In this document: positions 26,161 to 35,748 of the stretch, in pieces | Layout: the number at the start of each line of letters is the position of its first letter | Position numbering within the stretch: the stretch's first letter is position 1 | Made by a program: the position numbers and the translations under genes | Assembly (NCBI GenBank): GCA_937922155.1 | Contig: CAKZVL010000026.1 | Location: forward strand, 1-60,199 | Length of the DNA: 60,199 bases | From: an uncultured Paracoccaceae bacterium | Lineage (GTDB): Bacteria; Pseudomonadota; Alphaproteobacteria; Rhodobacterales; Rhodobacteraceae | Direction: 5' to 3' | Notes under the pieces: generated by a model | The model's input: only the letters and a program-made list of their open reading frames with translations | The model's database searches: none | What the model was told of the DNA's origin: nothing

Positions 26161-27078
26161 ATGACAGTTATAATCACACATCCCGATGCCTTTGATCACG
26201 TCACCCCTCAAGGCCATCCTGAACAGGTGGCGCGGATGGATGCGGTTTTGAACGCTTTGGCCCCTTTGGGTCTAGCTGAGTTGAAACCCGCCCTTGCCGC
26301 CGAAGATGATTTGTTGCGCTGTCATCCCAAGGCCCATATCGACGCGATCCGTGCGGCGGCCCCGGATGAAGGTTGGCGGTCTTTGGATGCAGACACCCAT
26401 ATGTCCAACGGCAGTTTGAAGGCCGCGTTTCGTGCAGCGGGGGCAGTTTTGCATGCCGTGGATGAAGTTATGGGAAAAGGCGGGAACGCCTTTGTCGCTA
26501 TGCGTCCGCCGGGCCATCATGCGGAACGGGAAACACCGATGGGATTTTGTTTCTTTGGCAATGTGGCGATTGGGGCGAAACATGCGTTGGATCATCACGG
26601 GTTGAAACGGGTCGCTATTGTTGATTTCGATGTTCACCACGGCAACGGTACGCAAGATTTGGTCGAAGATGACGCGCGTATTCTGTTCTGTTCGTCCCAT
26701 CAAATGCCGCTTTATCCCGGTACCGGGGCTGCGCATGAAACTGGGGTTGGAAATGTGCTAAACGTGCCGCTGCCTGATGGTGCGGGTTCAAAGGCGTTTC
26801 GCGATGTTTATGAGAACGCGATCCTGCCCCGCGTTGATGAATTTGCACCTGAGCTGATCATCATTTCCGCAGGCTTTGATGCCCATCGCGCTGATCCCTT
26901 GGCGGGGATGATGCTGGTTGAGGATGATTTCGCATGGGTCACGCAAAAGCTGTGCGATCTGGCGGAGAAACATTGTCAGAGGCGCGTCGTGTCGTCCCTT
27001 GAGGGCGGCTATGACCTTGAGGCGCTGGGCGCTTCGGCCTATGCCCATGTCAATGTATTGAAGGAGCGGTCCGCATGA
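26161..27078 (+). CDS. Histone deacetylase-family (acetylpolyamine amidohydrolase-like) zinc hydrolase
   Basis: A 305-residue cytosolic enzyme. The start is ATG 26161, where the HDAC fold begins (MTVIITHPDAFDH); an in-frame TTG at 26107 adds a non-conserved tail. The active site is complete: RPPGHHAE (His-His pair), FDVHHGNGTQ (zinc ligands Asp and His), SAGFDAHRADPLA (zinc Asp) and EGGYDLEALG (transition-state region). Bacterial relatives deacetylate acetylated polyamines or small amides. It overlaps xseB by ATGA and so begins the hdac-xseB-ispA-dxs operon, an arrangement common in this family of bacteria. Confidence 0.94.
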   Translation: MTVIITHPDAFDHVTPQGHPEQVARMDAVLNALAPLGLAELKPALAAEDDLLRCHPKAHIDAIRAAAPDEGWRSLDADTHMSNGSLKAAFRAAGAVLHAVDEVMGKGGNAFVAMRPPGHHAERETPMGFCFFGNVAIGAKHALDHHGLKRVAIVDFDVHHGNGTQDLVEDDARILFCSSHQMPLYPGTGAAHETGVGNVLNVPLPDGAGSKAFRDVYENAILPRVDEFAPELIIISAGFDAHRADPLAGMMLVEDDFAWVTQKLCDLAEKHCQRRVVSSLEGGYDLEALGASAYAHVNVLKERSA

Positions 27079-27308
27079 GTGACGTAAAAGACATGAGTTT
27101 CGAAGACGCGATGAAGGAACTTGAACAGGTCGTTGGCCAATTGGAACGCGGCGACGTGGCGCTGGACGACAGTATCAAGCTTTATGAGCGTGGTGCTGCG
27201 TTGAAGGCGCGGTGCGAAGCGAAGTTGAAAGAAGCCGAAGAGAAGGTCGCCAAGATCACCTTGGATGGTGAGGGGCAGGCTGCAGGGACTGCGCCGCTGG
27301 ATGGCTGA
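27075..27308 (+). CDS. xseB: Exodeoxyribonuclease VII small subunit
   Basis: A 77-residue partner of XseA. The conserved core is SFEDAMKELEQVVGQLERGD followed by LDDSIKLYERGAALKARCEAKL, forming the antiparallel coiled coil of the family. The start overlaps the deacetylase stop and the end overlaps ispA by 8 bases. XseA is not in this window. Confidence 0.97.
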   Translation: MSDVKDMSFEDAMKELEQVVGQLERGDVALDDSIKLYERGAALKARCEAKLKEAEEKVAKITLDGEGQAAGTAPLDG

Positions 27309-28161
27309 GACATCGGCCTTTTTGTCGGCACTGACTACGGCCCAAACGCAAACGGCGGATCATATTGAACAGGTGGTCCGTGGGCCGCTTGCCGAGCCGA
27401 TGATCTATGCGGTGAAGGGTGGTAAAGCGTTGCGTGGGTTTTTCGTGATGGAAACTGCGCGGCTGCATGGGTTTGCTGATGCTGTGCCTGTCGCCGCCGC
27501 GATTGAATGTATCCACGCCTATAGCCTCGTGCATGATGATTTGCCTTGCATGGATGACGATGATTTGCGGCGTGGGCAACCGACCGTGCATCGCAAATGG
27601 GATGATGCGACGGCTGTGCTGGTGGGCGATGCCTTGCAAGCTTTGGCGTTTGACCTTGTTCTGGAGATGTCCATCGCGCCAGAAGCACGGTTGGATCTTT
27701 GCAGATCTTTGGCCAAGGCATCTGGGTTTGATGGAATGGTTGGTGGGCAAATGCTGGATATCGCCGCGGAAAAAGCGGCAACGCCATTGACGATGGAACA
27801 GATTGTTAAGCTGCAAGCAGGTAAGACAGGTGCGTTGATTACGTGGTCTTGCACGGCTGGTGCGCGTATGGCGCAGGCGGATGTGACCCCCTTGCAGACC
27901 TATGGCGATTCTATTGGCCTTGCCTTTCAGATCGCTGACGACATCTTAGATGTGACGGGCGATGCCGCAGAGGTTGGCAAAGCCACGCAAAAGGATGAAG
28001 CGGCGGGGAAGGCCACTTTTGTATCCCTTTTGGGGTTAGATGAGGCAAAGCGCCGCGCTGCAGGTCTGGTCCAAGAGGCCTGTGATGCGCTAAGCCCCTA
28101 CGGAGAAGATGCGCAATCGCTGCGCGAAGCGGCCCATTTTGTTGTGAACCGCAGGAAGTAA
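27301..28161 (+). CDS. ispA: Polyprenyl (farnesyl/geranyl) diphosphate synthase IspA
   Basis: A 286-residue trans-prenyltransferase that joins IPP and DMAPP/GPP. The first Asp-rich motif is in [15 protein letters not shown] (about residues 80-95) and the second is in [13 protein letters not shown] (about 215-227). The residues before the first motif ([10 protein letters not shown]) fit a farnesyl-diphosphate type. The start is the ATG at 27301, 8 bases inside xseB. It is followed by dxs, so substrate supply and chain elongation are co-transcribed; a second, photosynthesis-specific synthase (CrtE) is at 55759. Confidence 0.96.
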   Translation: MAETSAFLSALTTAQTQTADHIEQVVRGPLAEPMIYAVKGGKALRGFFVMETARLHGFADAVPVAAAIECIHAYSLVHDDLPCMDDDDLRRGQPTVHRKWDDATAVLVGDALQALAFDLVLEMSIAPEARLDLCRSLAKASGFDGMVGGQMLDIAAEKAATPLTMEQIVKLQAGKTGALITWSCTAGARMAQADVTPLQTYGDSIGLAFQIADDILDVTGDAAEVGKATQKDEAAGKATFVSLLGLDEAKRRAAGLVQEACDALSPYGEDAQSLREAAHFVVNRRK

Positions 28162-28169
28162 GAGGCTTT

Positions 28170-30098
28170 ATGTCTAAGCGCCCCGACACCCCGCTGTTAG
28201 ATCAGGTTATTGTTCCTTCGGATATGAAGGGGTTTAGCGATGCGCAATTGCGCCGGCTTGCCGATGAAGTGCGCGAAGAAACGATCAGCGCTGTGTCTGA
28301 AACGGGCGGGCATTTGGGGGCTGGCCTTGGCGTTGTTGAACTGACGGTTGCGCTGCACGCTGTCTTTGACGCCCCTAAAGACAAGATCATTTGGGATGTG
28401 TCCCACCAGTCTTATCCGCACAAGATTTTGACAGGACGGCGCGACCGCATTCGTACGTTGCGGATGAAAGGCGGGCTAAGTGGTTTTACCAAACGCAGCG
28501 AAAGCCCATATGATCCGTTTGGCGCGGCGCATTCTAGCACTTCGATTTCTGCGGCGCTGGGCTTTTCTGTCGCGCGTGATCTGGGTGGCGAAGGTGGCGA
28601 TGCCATTGCTGTCATTGGTGATGGTGCGATGTCTGCTGGCATGGCCTATGAGGCGATGAACAACGCGGGTCATTTGAAAAAGCGTCTGATCGTTATTTTA
28701 AACGACAACGAAATGTCGATCGCCCCGCCTGTTGGTGCGATGTCATCCTATTTGTCCCAGCTTTATGCCGGCGAGCCGTTTCAAGAATTGAAAGCCGCCG
28801 CAAAGGGCGCGGTCAGCCTGCTGCCCGAGCCGTTCCGTGAAGGGGCCAAGCGCGCCAAGAATATGGTCAAGCATATGACCGTTGGTGGCACGATGTTTGA
28901 ACAGCTTGGCTTTAGCTATCTTGGCCCGATTGATGGGCATGACATGGAACAGCTTTTGGCGGTTTTGCGCACGGTGAAAGACCGTGCGACGGGGCCGATC
29001 CTAATTCATGCGATTACGCAAAAGGGCAAAGGGTATCAGCCAGCGGAAACTGCGCGGGATAAGGGGCACGGTGTGTCCAAGTTTGATGTGGTCACGGGGG
29101 AGCAGAAAAAGTCGCCCTCTAATGCGCCGTCTTATACATCCGTCTTTGCGCAGGCGTTGACGAAGATGGCTGCGACGGATGACAAGATTTGCGCGGTGAC
29201 GGCCGCGATGCCGGATGGCACCGGGCTGAACACGTTCATGGAACGATATGCCAGCCGGTGTTTCGATGTCGGCATTGCTGAACAACACGCGGTGACCTTT
29301 GCAGCTGGTTTGGCGGCGGGCGGGATGAAGCCGTTTTGTGCGCTTTATTCCACGTTTCTGCAGCGCGGTTATGATCAGGTTGTGCATGATGTGGCGATCC
29401 AGCGTTTGCCGGTTCGGTTCCCGATTGATCGCGCGGGCCTCGTCGGGGCAGATGGGGCGACCCATGCGGGGGCCTTTGATGTTGCGTTTTTGACTAACTT
29501 GCCTGGCTTTGTCGTGATGGCCGCTGCGGATGAGGCTGAACTCGTCCGGATGGTGGCCACGGCAGCGGCCTATGATGACGGGCCGATCGCGTTTCGTTTT
29601 CCACGCGGCGAAGGTGTGGGCGTCGATATTCCTGAAGACGCAGAGGTGCTAGAAATCGGGAAGGGGCGGATGATCCGGGAGGGTGCCAAGGTTGCCATCC
29701 TATCGTTCGGGACCCGCCTGCAAGAAGTTGAAGCCGCCTGTGAAGCGCTGGGCGCAAAGGGTATCACGCCGACGATCGCGGATGCACGATTTGCAAAACC
29801 TTTGGACAAGAACATGATCCTTGATCTGGCGGCGCGTCATGATGCGTTGATCACCATCGAAGAAGGCGCCGTAGGCGGATTTGGCAGCCATGTGGCGCAA
29901 TTGCTGTCTGATGAGGGTGTGTTTGATCAGGGTTTGCGATTCCGGACTATGGTTTTGCCCGATACGTTTATTGATCAGTCGTCGCCCAAGGATATGTATG
30001 CAATGGCAGGTTTGAACGCTGAGGATATCGAAAACAAGGTGCTTGAGGTTTTGGGTATTGCCCAGATTGGCGTGGATGCAGCGCGGTCGCGCGGGTAA
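28170..30098 (+). CDS. dxs: 1-deoxy-D-xylulose-5-phosphate synthase
   Basis: A 642-residue ThDP enzyme that condenses pyruvate and glyceraldehyde 3-phosphate in the first step of the MEP pathway. Visible parts are the N-terminal [17 protein letters not shown] and [15 protein letters not shown], the ThDP/Mg motif [18 protein letters not shown]...NDNEMSI, and the C-terminal pyrimidine-binding domain with [18 protein letters not shown]. Last is the transketolase C domain ending in [26 protein letters not shown] precedes the ATG by six bases. It is the last gene of the deacetylase-xseB-ispA-dxs operon. Confidence 0.98.
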   Translation: MSKRPDTPLLDQVIVPSDMKGFSDAQLRRLADEVREETISAVSETGGHLGAGLGVVELTVALHAVFDAPKDKIIWDVSHQSYPHKILTGRRDRIRTLRMKGGLSGFTKRSESPYDPFGAAHSSTSISAALGFSVARDLGGEGGDAIAVIGDGAMSAGMAYEAMNNAGHLKKRLIVILNDNEMSIAPPVGAMSSYLSQLYAGEPFQELKAAAKGAVSLLPEPFREGAKRAKNMVKHMTVGGTMFEQLGFSYLGPIDGHDMEQLLAVLRTVKDRATGPILIHAITQKGKGYQPAETARDKGHGVSKFDVVTGEQKKSPSNAPSYTSVFAQALTKMAATDDKICAVTAAMPDGTGLNTFMERYASRCFDVGIAEQHAVTFAAGLAAGGMKPFCALYSTFLQRGYDQVVHDVAIQRLPVRFPIDRAGLVGADGATHAGAFDVAFLTNLPGFVVMAAADEAELVRMVATAAAYDDGPIAFRFPRGEGVGVDIPEDAEVLEIGKGRMIREGAKVAILSFGTRLQEVEAACEALGAKGITPTIADARFAKPLDKNMILDLAARHDALITIEEGAVGGFGSHVAQLLSDEGVFDQGLRFRTMVLPDTFIDQSSPKDMYAMAGLNAEDIENKVLEVLGIAQIGVDAARSRG

Positions 30099-30195
30099 TA
30101 CACTGTCGCAAACGTGAGTTTACCTAAGCTGCCAACCTTATAAAGGTCTGGCGATGGAGATTGCGGCTGTCGCCCAATAAAGTACGGTACCGTTC

Positions 30196-31812
30196 ATGAC
30201 GAAAACGATTTTGCGCGCGGCTGATGTGTTGGCCCAACGATTGTATGAGGCGGGTTGCCGCCATGCCTTTGGTATGCCTGGTGGCGAAGTTCTGACGCTG
30301 ATTGATGCGTTGGAAAAAGCTGGGATCACATTCACCCTTGCACGACATGAGAATGCGGCGGGGTTCATGGCCGAGGGGGTGCATCATGTGGATGATGCGC
30401 CTGCGATCCTTGTGGCGACGGTTGGACCGGGTGCGATGAACGGGGTTAATGTTGTCGCCAATGCTGAGCAAGATCGCGTGCCGTTGATCGTGCTAAGCGG
30501 GTGTGTTGATGCTGCGGAGGCGGAAAGTTATACCCATCAGGTTTTGGATCATCGGGCGGTTTTTGCCCCGATCACCAAGGCGACGTTCACTTTGGATGCT
30601 GCCGCTGCGGGTGTCATAACCGAAAAGGCGCTGGGCATCGCCACGGAGGGTCGCCAAGGGCCGGTACATATTGATGTTCCGATTTCTGTGGCAGATGCCC
30701 CTGCCGCCCCGTTTGATATGCGCCGTGCTGATGCGAGTCCGGTTGCGCCAACGGGTGTTGATTTGGCAACGGCACGCGCATGGCTTGCCAATGCCCAGCG
30801 CCCCGTAATGATTGTTGGTCTGGACGTATTGCAGGATCGGTCAGCGGAAACTGTGCGCAGTTTTGCTGAACGCCACAATGTTCCCGTGATCACGACCTAC
30901 AAAGCCAAGGGCGTGTTGCCAGAGGATCATTCGTTGTGTTTGGGTGGTGCGGGTCTTTCGCCATTGGCGGATCGGCATTTGCTGCCTTTTGTTGAAAGCG
31001 CTGATTTGGTGATCTGCGTTGGCTATGACCCGATTGAGATGCGGCCCGGTTGGCAGAACGTTTGGGATCCTGCGTCTGTGAATGTGATCGACATTCATGC
31101 AGCGCCCAACCACCATTTTATGCACCAAGCTGGTTTGAGTTTCTTGGCCGATACAGGCGCTGCGTTGTCCGCGCTTTGTGATGGGGTTGCGCCGCAAGAC
31201 ACATGGCAGGGTGGTGAGATTACTGCGATTAAGGATGCGTTAAAGTCCGCGTTTCCAGAGGATGATGAATGGGGTCCGGCCGGGGTTATTGCGGAATGCC
31301 GTGCCGTGCTTCCCAGCGATACAATTGCGACGGTGGATAGTGGTGCGCATCGGATTTTGCTGTCGCAGATGTGGGAGTGTGCTGCGCCCAAAACGCTGCT
31401 GCAATCTTCGGGTTTGTGCACCATGGGGTGCGCCGTACCATTGGCCATCGGGGCCAAGATCGCCGCGCCTGAAAAGACTGTTGTCAGCTTTTCTGGCGAT
31501 GCGGGATTTTTGATGGTTGCGGGTGAGATGTCCACCGCGGCGGAGCTTGGGCATAATACGATCTTCGTTGTTTTTGTGGATCAGTCCCTAGCGTTGATCG
31601 AGTTGAAGCAAAGACAGCGTCAGCTGACCAATAAGGGTGTGGATTTCATGGGGCATGATTATGCTGCCATCGGCAAAGCCTTTGGTGGAAACGGAGCGAC
31701 TGTGACGAACCGTTCAGACCTGCGCGCGGCGTTGACTGCTGCGATGACGGCGGATGGTTTTACCGTAATTGCGGCTGTGATTGACCGCCAAGCTTATGAT
31801 GGTCGCATATGA
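30196..31812 (+). CDS. ThDP-dependent enzyme of the acetolactate synthase family, substrate unknown
   Basis: A 538-residue, three-domain ThDP enzyme. The catalytic glutamate is in LARHENAAGFMAEG (about residue 50). The middle domain includes RPVMIVGLDVLQDRSAETVR. The Mg/ThDP motif begins GDAGFLMVAGEMSTAAELG, and the usual NN pair about 27 residues on reads VD, so metal binding may use Asp. It has no FAD-loop signature that would mark a genuine acetohydroxyacid synthase, and no small subunit gene follows. The stop overlaps the next gene, a CoA-transferase, by ATGA. Such pairing recalls oxalyl-CoA decarboxylase/formyl-CoA transferase, but this protein is not a clear OXC. Family is certain, reaction unknown. 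Confidence 0.85.
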   Translation: MTKTILRAADVLAQRLYEAGCRHAFGMPGGEVLTLIDALEKAGITFTLARHENAAGFMAEGVHHVDDAPAILVATVGPGAMNGVNVVANAEQDRVPLIVLSGCVDAAEAESYTHQVLDHRAVFAPITKATFTLDAAAAGVITEKALGIATEGRQGPVHIDVPISVADAPAAPFDMRRADASPVAPTGVDLATARAWLANAQRPVMIVGLDVLQDRSAETVRSFAERHNVPVITTYKAKGVLPEDHSLCLGGAGLSPLADRHLLPFVESADLVICVGYDPIEMRPGWQNVWDPASVNVIDIHAAPNHHFMHQAGLSFLADTGAALSALCDGVAPQDTWQGGEITAIKDALKSAFPEDDEWGPAGVIAECRAVLPSDTIATVDSGAHRILLSQMWECAAPKTLLQSSGLCTMGCAVPLAIGAKIAAPEKTVVSFSGDAGFLMVAGEMSTAAELGHNTIFVVFVDQSLALIELKQRQRQLTNKGVDFMGHDYAAIGKAFGGNGATVTNRSDLRAALTAAMTADGFTVIAAVIDRQAYDGRI

Positions 31813-32990
31813 CGGGCGCGCTTGATGGGTTACGGGTTCTGGATCTAAGCCGTATTTTGGCGGGTCCGACCTGTACCCAATTGCTGGGCGATTTGGGTGC
31901 AGAGGTTATCAAGATTGAAAACCCGTCAACTGGCGGGGACGACACCCGAAGCTGGGGCCCGCCGTTTGTGACGGATCTAGATGGGCAGCGCACCGATTTG
32001 TCTGCGTATTTCATGTCTGCCAATCGCAACAAGCTGTCCGTCGCGGTGGATATCGCAACCGACGAGGGCCAAGAGATCATTCGCGCCCTTGTCGCGGATT
32101 GTGATATTTTGATTGAAAATTTCAAGCCCGGCGGCTTGGCCAAATATGGGCTGGATGCGCAAACCATGCTGAAAGACCACCCCGGCCTGATCTATTGTTC
32201 GATTTCTGGTTACGGTCAGACGGGTCCGAATGCATCCAAGCCCGGATATGATCTGATGGCGCAAGGGTACGGTGGTATCATGTCAATCACGGGTGAACCG
32301 GATGGTGCGCCGATGAAGGTTGGTGTTGGCGTCGCGGATGTAATGTGCGGAATGTATGCGACTGTTGGAATCCTAGCCGCGCTGCGCCACCGCGATAAAA
32401 CGGGTGAAGGACAGCATGTTGACGTCGCGCTTGTGGATAGTCAGGTGGCCTGGTTGATCAACGAGGGGGTCAGCCATTTGGCGACGGGGCAGAATCCTGT
32501 CCGTCGTGGCAATGGCCATCCCAATATTGTTCCTTACAGTGTTTTTGGTACCTCAGATGGCCATGTGATTATTGCCGTGGGCAATGACAGTCAGTTTGAG
32601 CGATTTTGTGCGTTCTTGGGTCTTGATGACCTTTCAAGCGACGCGCGCTTTGCAACGAACCCTGCGAGAATCGTCAATCGGGATGCGTTAACAGACGCCA
32701 TCGCGCCAAGCCTTGCCAACCGCACGACGCAAGAGGTGGTTGTCGGGTTGGAGGCGGTGAAAGTCCCGGTTGGACCTGTGCAAACCTTGCAAGAGGTGTT
32801 CAAAAGCGATCAAGTCGCCGCACGCGATATGGTGGTTGAGATGGACGACGACAGTGTTCAGGATGGTAAATTGCGGCTGATTGGCAATCCGTTAAAGCTA
32901 TCGCGCACGCCAGTCAGCTATCGGCGCAAGCCGCCGAATTTCGGCCAAGATACGGATGCTGTTTTGAAAGGCCTATCGCCCAAGAAGTGA
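31809..32990 (+). CDS. CaiB/BaiF family (class III) CoA-transferase
   Basis: A 393-residue family III CoA-transferase. The N-terminus LRVLDLSRILAGPTCTQLLG is diagnostic, followed by GAEVIKIENP, GLIYCSISGYGQTGP and YDLMAQGYGG. The catalytic aspartate is likely that in QHVDVALVDSQ (near residue 210 by alignment with formyl-CoA transferase). The end contains the conserved region PVGPVQTLQEVF. It is coupled by ATGA overlap to the ThDP enzyme, implying a two-step conversion of an organic acid as CoA thioester. The substrate is unknown. Confidence 0.93.
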   Translation: MTGALDGLRVLDLSRILAGPTCTQLLGDLGAEVIKIENPSTGGDDTRSWGPPFVTDLDGQRTDLSAYFMSANRNKLSVAVDIATDEGQEIIRALVADCDILIENFKPGGLAKYGLDAQTMLKDHPGLIYCSISGYGQTGPNASKPGYDLMAQGYGGIMSITGEPDGAPMKVGVGVADVMCGMYATVGILAALRHRDKTGEGQHVDVALVDSQVAWLINEGVSHLATGQNPVRRGNGHPNIVPYSVFGTSDGHVIIAVGNDSQFERFCAFLGLDDLSSDARFATNPARIVNRDALTDAIAPSLANRTTQEVVVGLEAVKVPVGPVQTLQEVFKSDQVAARDMVVEMDDDSVQDGKLRLIGNPLKLSRTPVSYRRKPPNFGQDTDAVLKGLSPKK

Positions 32991-33121
32991 TAAGTCCCTG
33001 AATTTCTTAACTGAAAGATATGTAACATAGCCGTTACTCACGCAGCTGTGAGGTGGGTTCCCCCGATTCACACTATATCAGAAGTAATGCTGCTCCCCCT
33101 CAACGACGAATGGAAACGCGG

Positions 33122-34498
33122 ATGACTTTGGATCTTTTCGGTCAAACGACACAATTGACGACAGATGGGACAGCCTTGGATAGCTGGAACCGGACTCAAA
33201 TGGCGTTTCTGGCCCATGGTGCAGCGACCCCTGAGCATCTTGGTGCTGTATTGAATGCGGATCCAGATTTTGCGCTTGGGCACGCGGTGAAGGGTCTTTT
33301 CTATGTATTGCTAGGCCGTCGTGAACTGATGCAAACTGCTAAAGAGGCCTATGCAACGGCGCGGGCGTCTGCGCTTGCCACGCCTGTTAGTCGGCGCGAA
33401 CAACATTTTATTGATGCGCTGGGCCATTGGATTGCTGGGCAGCCGACCCAAGCTTTGACAGAATTCGAAGCCCTGATTGCTTTGGACCCAACGGATATTC
33501 TGGCCGTCAAGCTGGATCACGCGACCCGGTTTGTGATTGGTGACCTTGTGGGTATGCGCCGGAGCCTTGAAACTGTGATGCCTGCTTATGGCGCTGATCA
33601 TGTTGGGCGCGGTTATTTGAAAGGCTGTTATGCTTTTGCACTAGAAGAAACCGGCGACTACCAAATGGCCCAAAAGACAGGGCGCGAAGGGTTGTTGATT
33701 TCACCTGATGATGCCTGGGGCCTTCATGCTGTTGCGCATGTTCATGACATGACGGCGGATGCTGTTGGTGGGCTGGAATGGTTGAACGGGCGCGAGAACG
33801 CTTGGGCCCATTGCAACAATTTCCGCTATCACGTCTGGTGGCACAAGGCGTTGATGCATCTTGATCTGGGTCAGTATGATGTGGTGCTTGATCTATATGA
33901 CACCGAAATTCGCAAAGACAAAACGGATGATTATCGCGACATTTCAAACGCGACATCGTTGCTAAGCCGGTTGGAGCTGGACGGAATCGAGATTGGCGAT
34001 CGCTGGGAAGAACTGGCGGATTTGTCTGCAAACCGCACCGAAGACGGATGTTTGATCTTTGCCGATCTGCATTATCTTTTGGCGCTGGTTGGTGACAATC
34101 GCGATGTGGAAGTCACATCCATGTTGGGTCGCCTGCATCGTGATGCAAAAGAAAGCAAAAACGATATGCAGCGCGCAATGGCAAACCCCGGTTTGGCGGC
34201 GGCGACTGGTCTGGAAGCGTTTGGTGAGGCGGCCTTTGAAAAGGCGTTTGTGAACTTGTCCCAAGCGCGTACCCATATTCAGAATGCGGGCGGAAGTCAT
34301 GCGCAGCGGGACGTGTTTGAACGGTTGACCATCGACAGCGGAATTCGCGCTGGTTTTCTTGATGAGGCAGAACTGATACTGGCAGAACGAACAACCCGAC
34401 GGGATGGCAAAGAAGATGGCTATGCCTCTGCCCGCCGCGCGTTGATCGAACAAGGACGGGACGCATCCCGCGGTACCGTCGCGATCCCTGCACAGTAA
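33122..34498 (+). CDS. TTC38-like tetratricopeptide repeat protein
   Basis: A 458-residue cytosolic all-helical protein. The ATG at 33122 is preferred to upstream in-frame starts. It contains the conserved stretches ALGHAVKGLFYVLLGRRE, RREQHFIDALGHWIAGQ, WGLHAVAHVHDMTADA and FRYHVWWHKALMHLDLGQYD, which match the eukaryote/prokaryote TTC38 family. The conserved His-rich WGLHAVAHVHDM and YHVWWHKALMHLD look like a buried functional site. No enzymatic role is established for the family that I can cite. It lies 11 bases before opgC and may be co-transcribed with the glucan genes. Confidence 0.85.
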   Translation: MTLDLFGQTTQLTTDGTALDSWNRTQMAFLAHGAATPEHLGAVLNADPDFALGHAVKGLFYVLLGRRELMQTAKEAYATARASALATPVSRREQHFIDALGHWIAGQPTQALTEFEALIALDPTDILAVKLDHATRFVIGDLVGMRRSLETVMPAYGADHVGRGYLKGCYAFALEETGDYQMAQKTGREGLLISPDDAWGLHAVAHVHDMTADAVGGLEWLNGRENAWAHCNNFRYHVWWHKALMHLDLGQYDVVLDLYDTEIRKDKTDDYRDISNATSLLSRLELDGIEIGDRWEELADLSANRTEDGCLIFADLHYLLALVGDNRDVEVTSMLGRLHRDAKESKNDMQRAMANPGLAAATGLEAFGEAAFEKAFVNLSQARTHIQNAGGSHAQRDVFERLTIDSGIRAGFLDEAELILAERTTRRDGKEDGYASARRALIEQGRDASRGTVAIPAQ

Positions 34499-34509
34499 TC
34501 ACGAATTGA

Positions 34510-35748
34510 ATGCCCAGAATGTCTGCCAACCCTATAAACGCACCCCGGGTCCGTGACCCCAGACTCGATTTCTATCGTGGAATCGCGATGTTTATCATCC
34601 TGACGGCGCATACTCCGGGCAACTTTTTCACGTTGTGGATTCCTGCGCGTTGGGGGTTTTCAGACGCGACAGAGATTTTCGTATTTTGTTCCGGCATGGC
34701 GTCGGCCATCGCGTTTGGGGCGTCGTATGGTCGAAGTGGTTGGGCGCTTGGTACATCGCGCGTGGTCTATCGCGTTTGGCAGGTCTATTGGGCCCATATC
34801 GGGTTATTTTTCTTTATCGCGATGATGGTCGCCTATTGGGATTACCTTGGGTTTAGCGACAAGAGCTATATCGGTAGTCTGAACCTGTTCCCGTTTTTTG
34901 AAGGTGTCACTGGTCGCTCAACCGGGATTGAAACGGATACGGCGCGCAATCTGATTGGGTTGATGACGTTGTCATACGTGCCGAACTATTTTGACATACT
35001 GCCGATGTATATCGCGATCCTGTGTTTGATGCCGATCTATATGGCGTTGGCCCGCATCCATGTCAGCCTTGTTCTGTTCGCGTCCATCCTGATTTGGTTT
35101 TTTGCACAAACACGTATTCTTGAGGCGCTGGGGATCACGACGATTGATCTGCATTTCAATGCGGAGCCTTGGTCGAACCGCCAATGGTTTTTCAATCCCT
35201 TTGGTTGGCAGCTGATATTTTTTACCGGTTTTGCCTTTGTACACGGCTGGATTCCCAAACCGCCGGTAAATGTGTGGCTGACGTTGGTCGCGCTGATCGT
35301 TGTTTTGGCCAATGTTCCACTTTCCAATATCGGGTCCCGGTTTGATATGCTGGATGATGTGAATGGTTGGCGCAGAGCCAATCAGATTTGGATCAACAAA
35401 ACTGACTTTGGCCTACTGCGCTACGTCCACTTTCTGGCGCTGGCTTATCTTGGTTATGCGATTGCGGGTGATGGTGGTCACCGGCTTATCGCTAAGGGAC
35501 AGCGCGGTATTCCGTTTGTCTGGCGGTGGGTGGTCAAGATGATCACCAAAGTGGGACAACAATCGCTAGCCGTTTTTGTGTTCTCTATGGTGATGGGTCG
35601 CGTGCTGGGCATGGCGATGGATGAGATCGGTCGAAACACTGCCGTCGTTACCTTTGCGAACCTGTTTGGCTGGGCGTTGTTGATCTGTGTCGCCTTTGGT
35701 GTCGCATGGATCAAGGGCCAGCCATGGCGCAAATCGGGGACCGGATGA
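34510..35748 (+). CDS. opgC: OpgC membrane succinyltransferase for periplasmic glucans
   Basis: A 412-residue membrane protein with about ten helices. The OpgC signature starts in DPRLDFYRGIAMFIILTAHT, then FSDATEIFVFCSGMASAIAF, GTSRVVYRVWQVYWAHIGLF and YVPNYFDILPMYIAILCLMP. OpgC attaches succinyl groups to osmoregulated periplasmic glucans. Start is the ATG at 34510; a second ATG at 34519 is equally possible, as neither has a good ribosome site. The stop codon overlaps the opgG start (ATGA), forming opgC-opgG-opgH. Confidence 0.92.
   Translation: MPRMSANPINAPRVRDPRLDFYRGIAMFIILTAHTPGNFFTLWIPARWGFSDATEIFVFCSGMASAIAFGASYGRSGWALGTSRVVYRVWQVYWAHIGLFFFIAMMVAYWDYLGFSDKSYIGSLNLFPFFEGVTGRSTGIETDTARNLIGLMTLSYVPNYFDILPMYIAILCLMPIYMALARIHVSLVLFASILIWFFAQTRILEALGITTIDLHFNAEPWSNRQWFFNPFGWQLIFFTGFAFVHGWIPKPPVNVWLTLVALIVVLANVPLSNIGSRFDMLDDVNGWRRANQIWINKTDFGLLRYVHFLALAYLGYAIAGDGGHRLIAKGQRGIPFVWRWVVKMITKVGQQSLAVFVFSMVMGRVLGMAMDEIGRNTAVVTFANLFGWALLICVAFGVAWIKGQPWRKSGTG

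Noticed and set aside
30196-31812. Calling the ThDP protein acetolactate synthase IlvB or oxalyl-CoA decarboxylase
   Set aside because: No regulatory subunit gene follows, the metal motif is atypical, and specific OXC residues could not be confirmed by eye.
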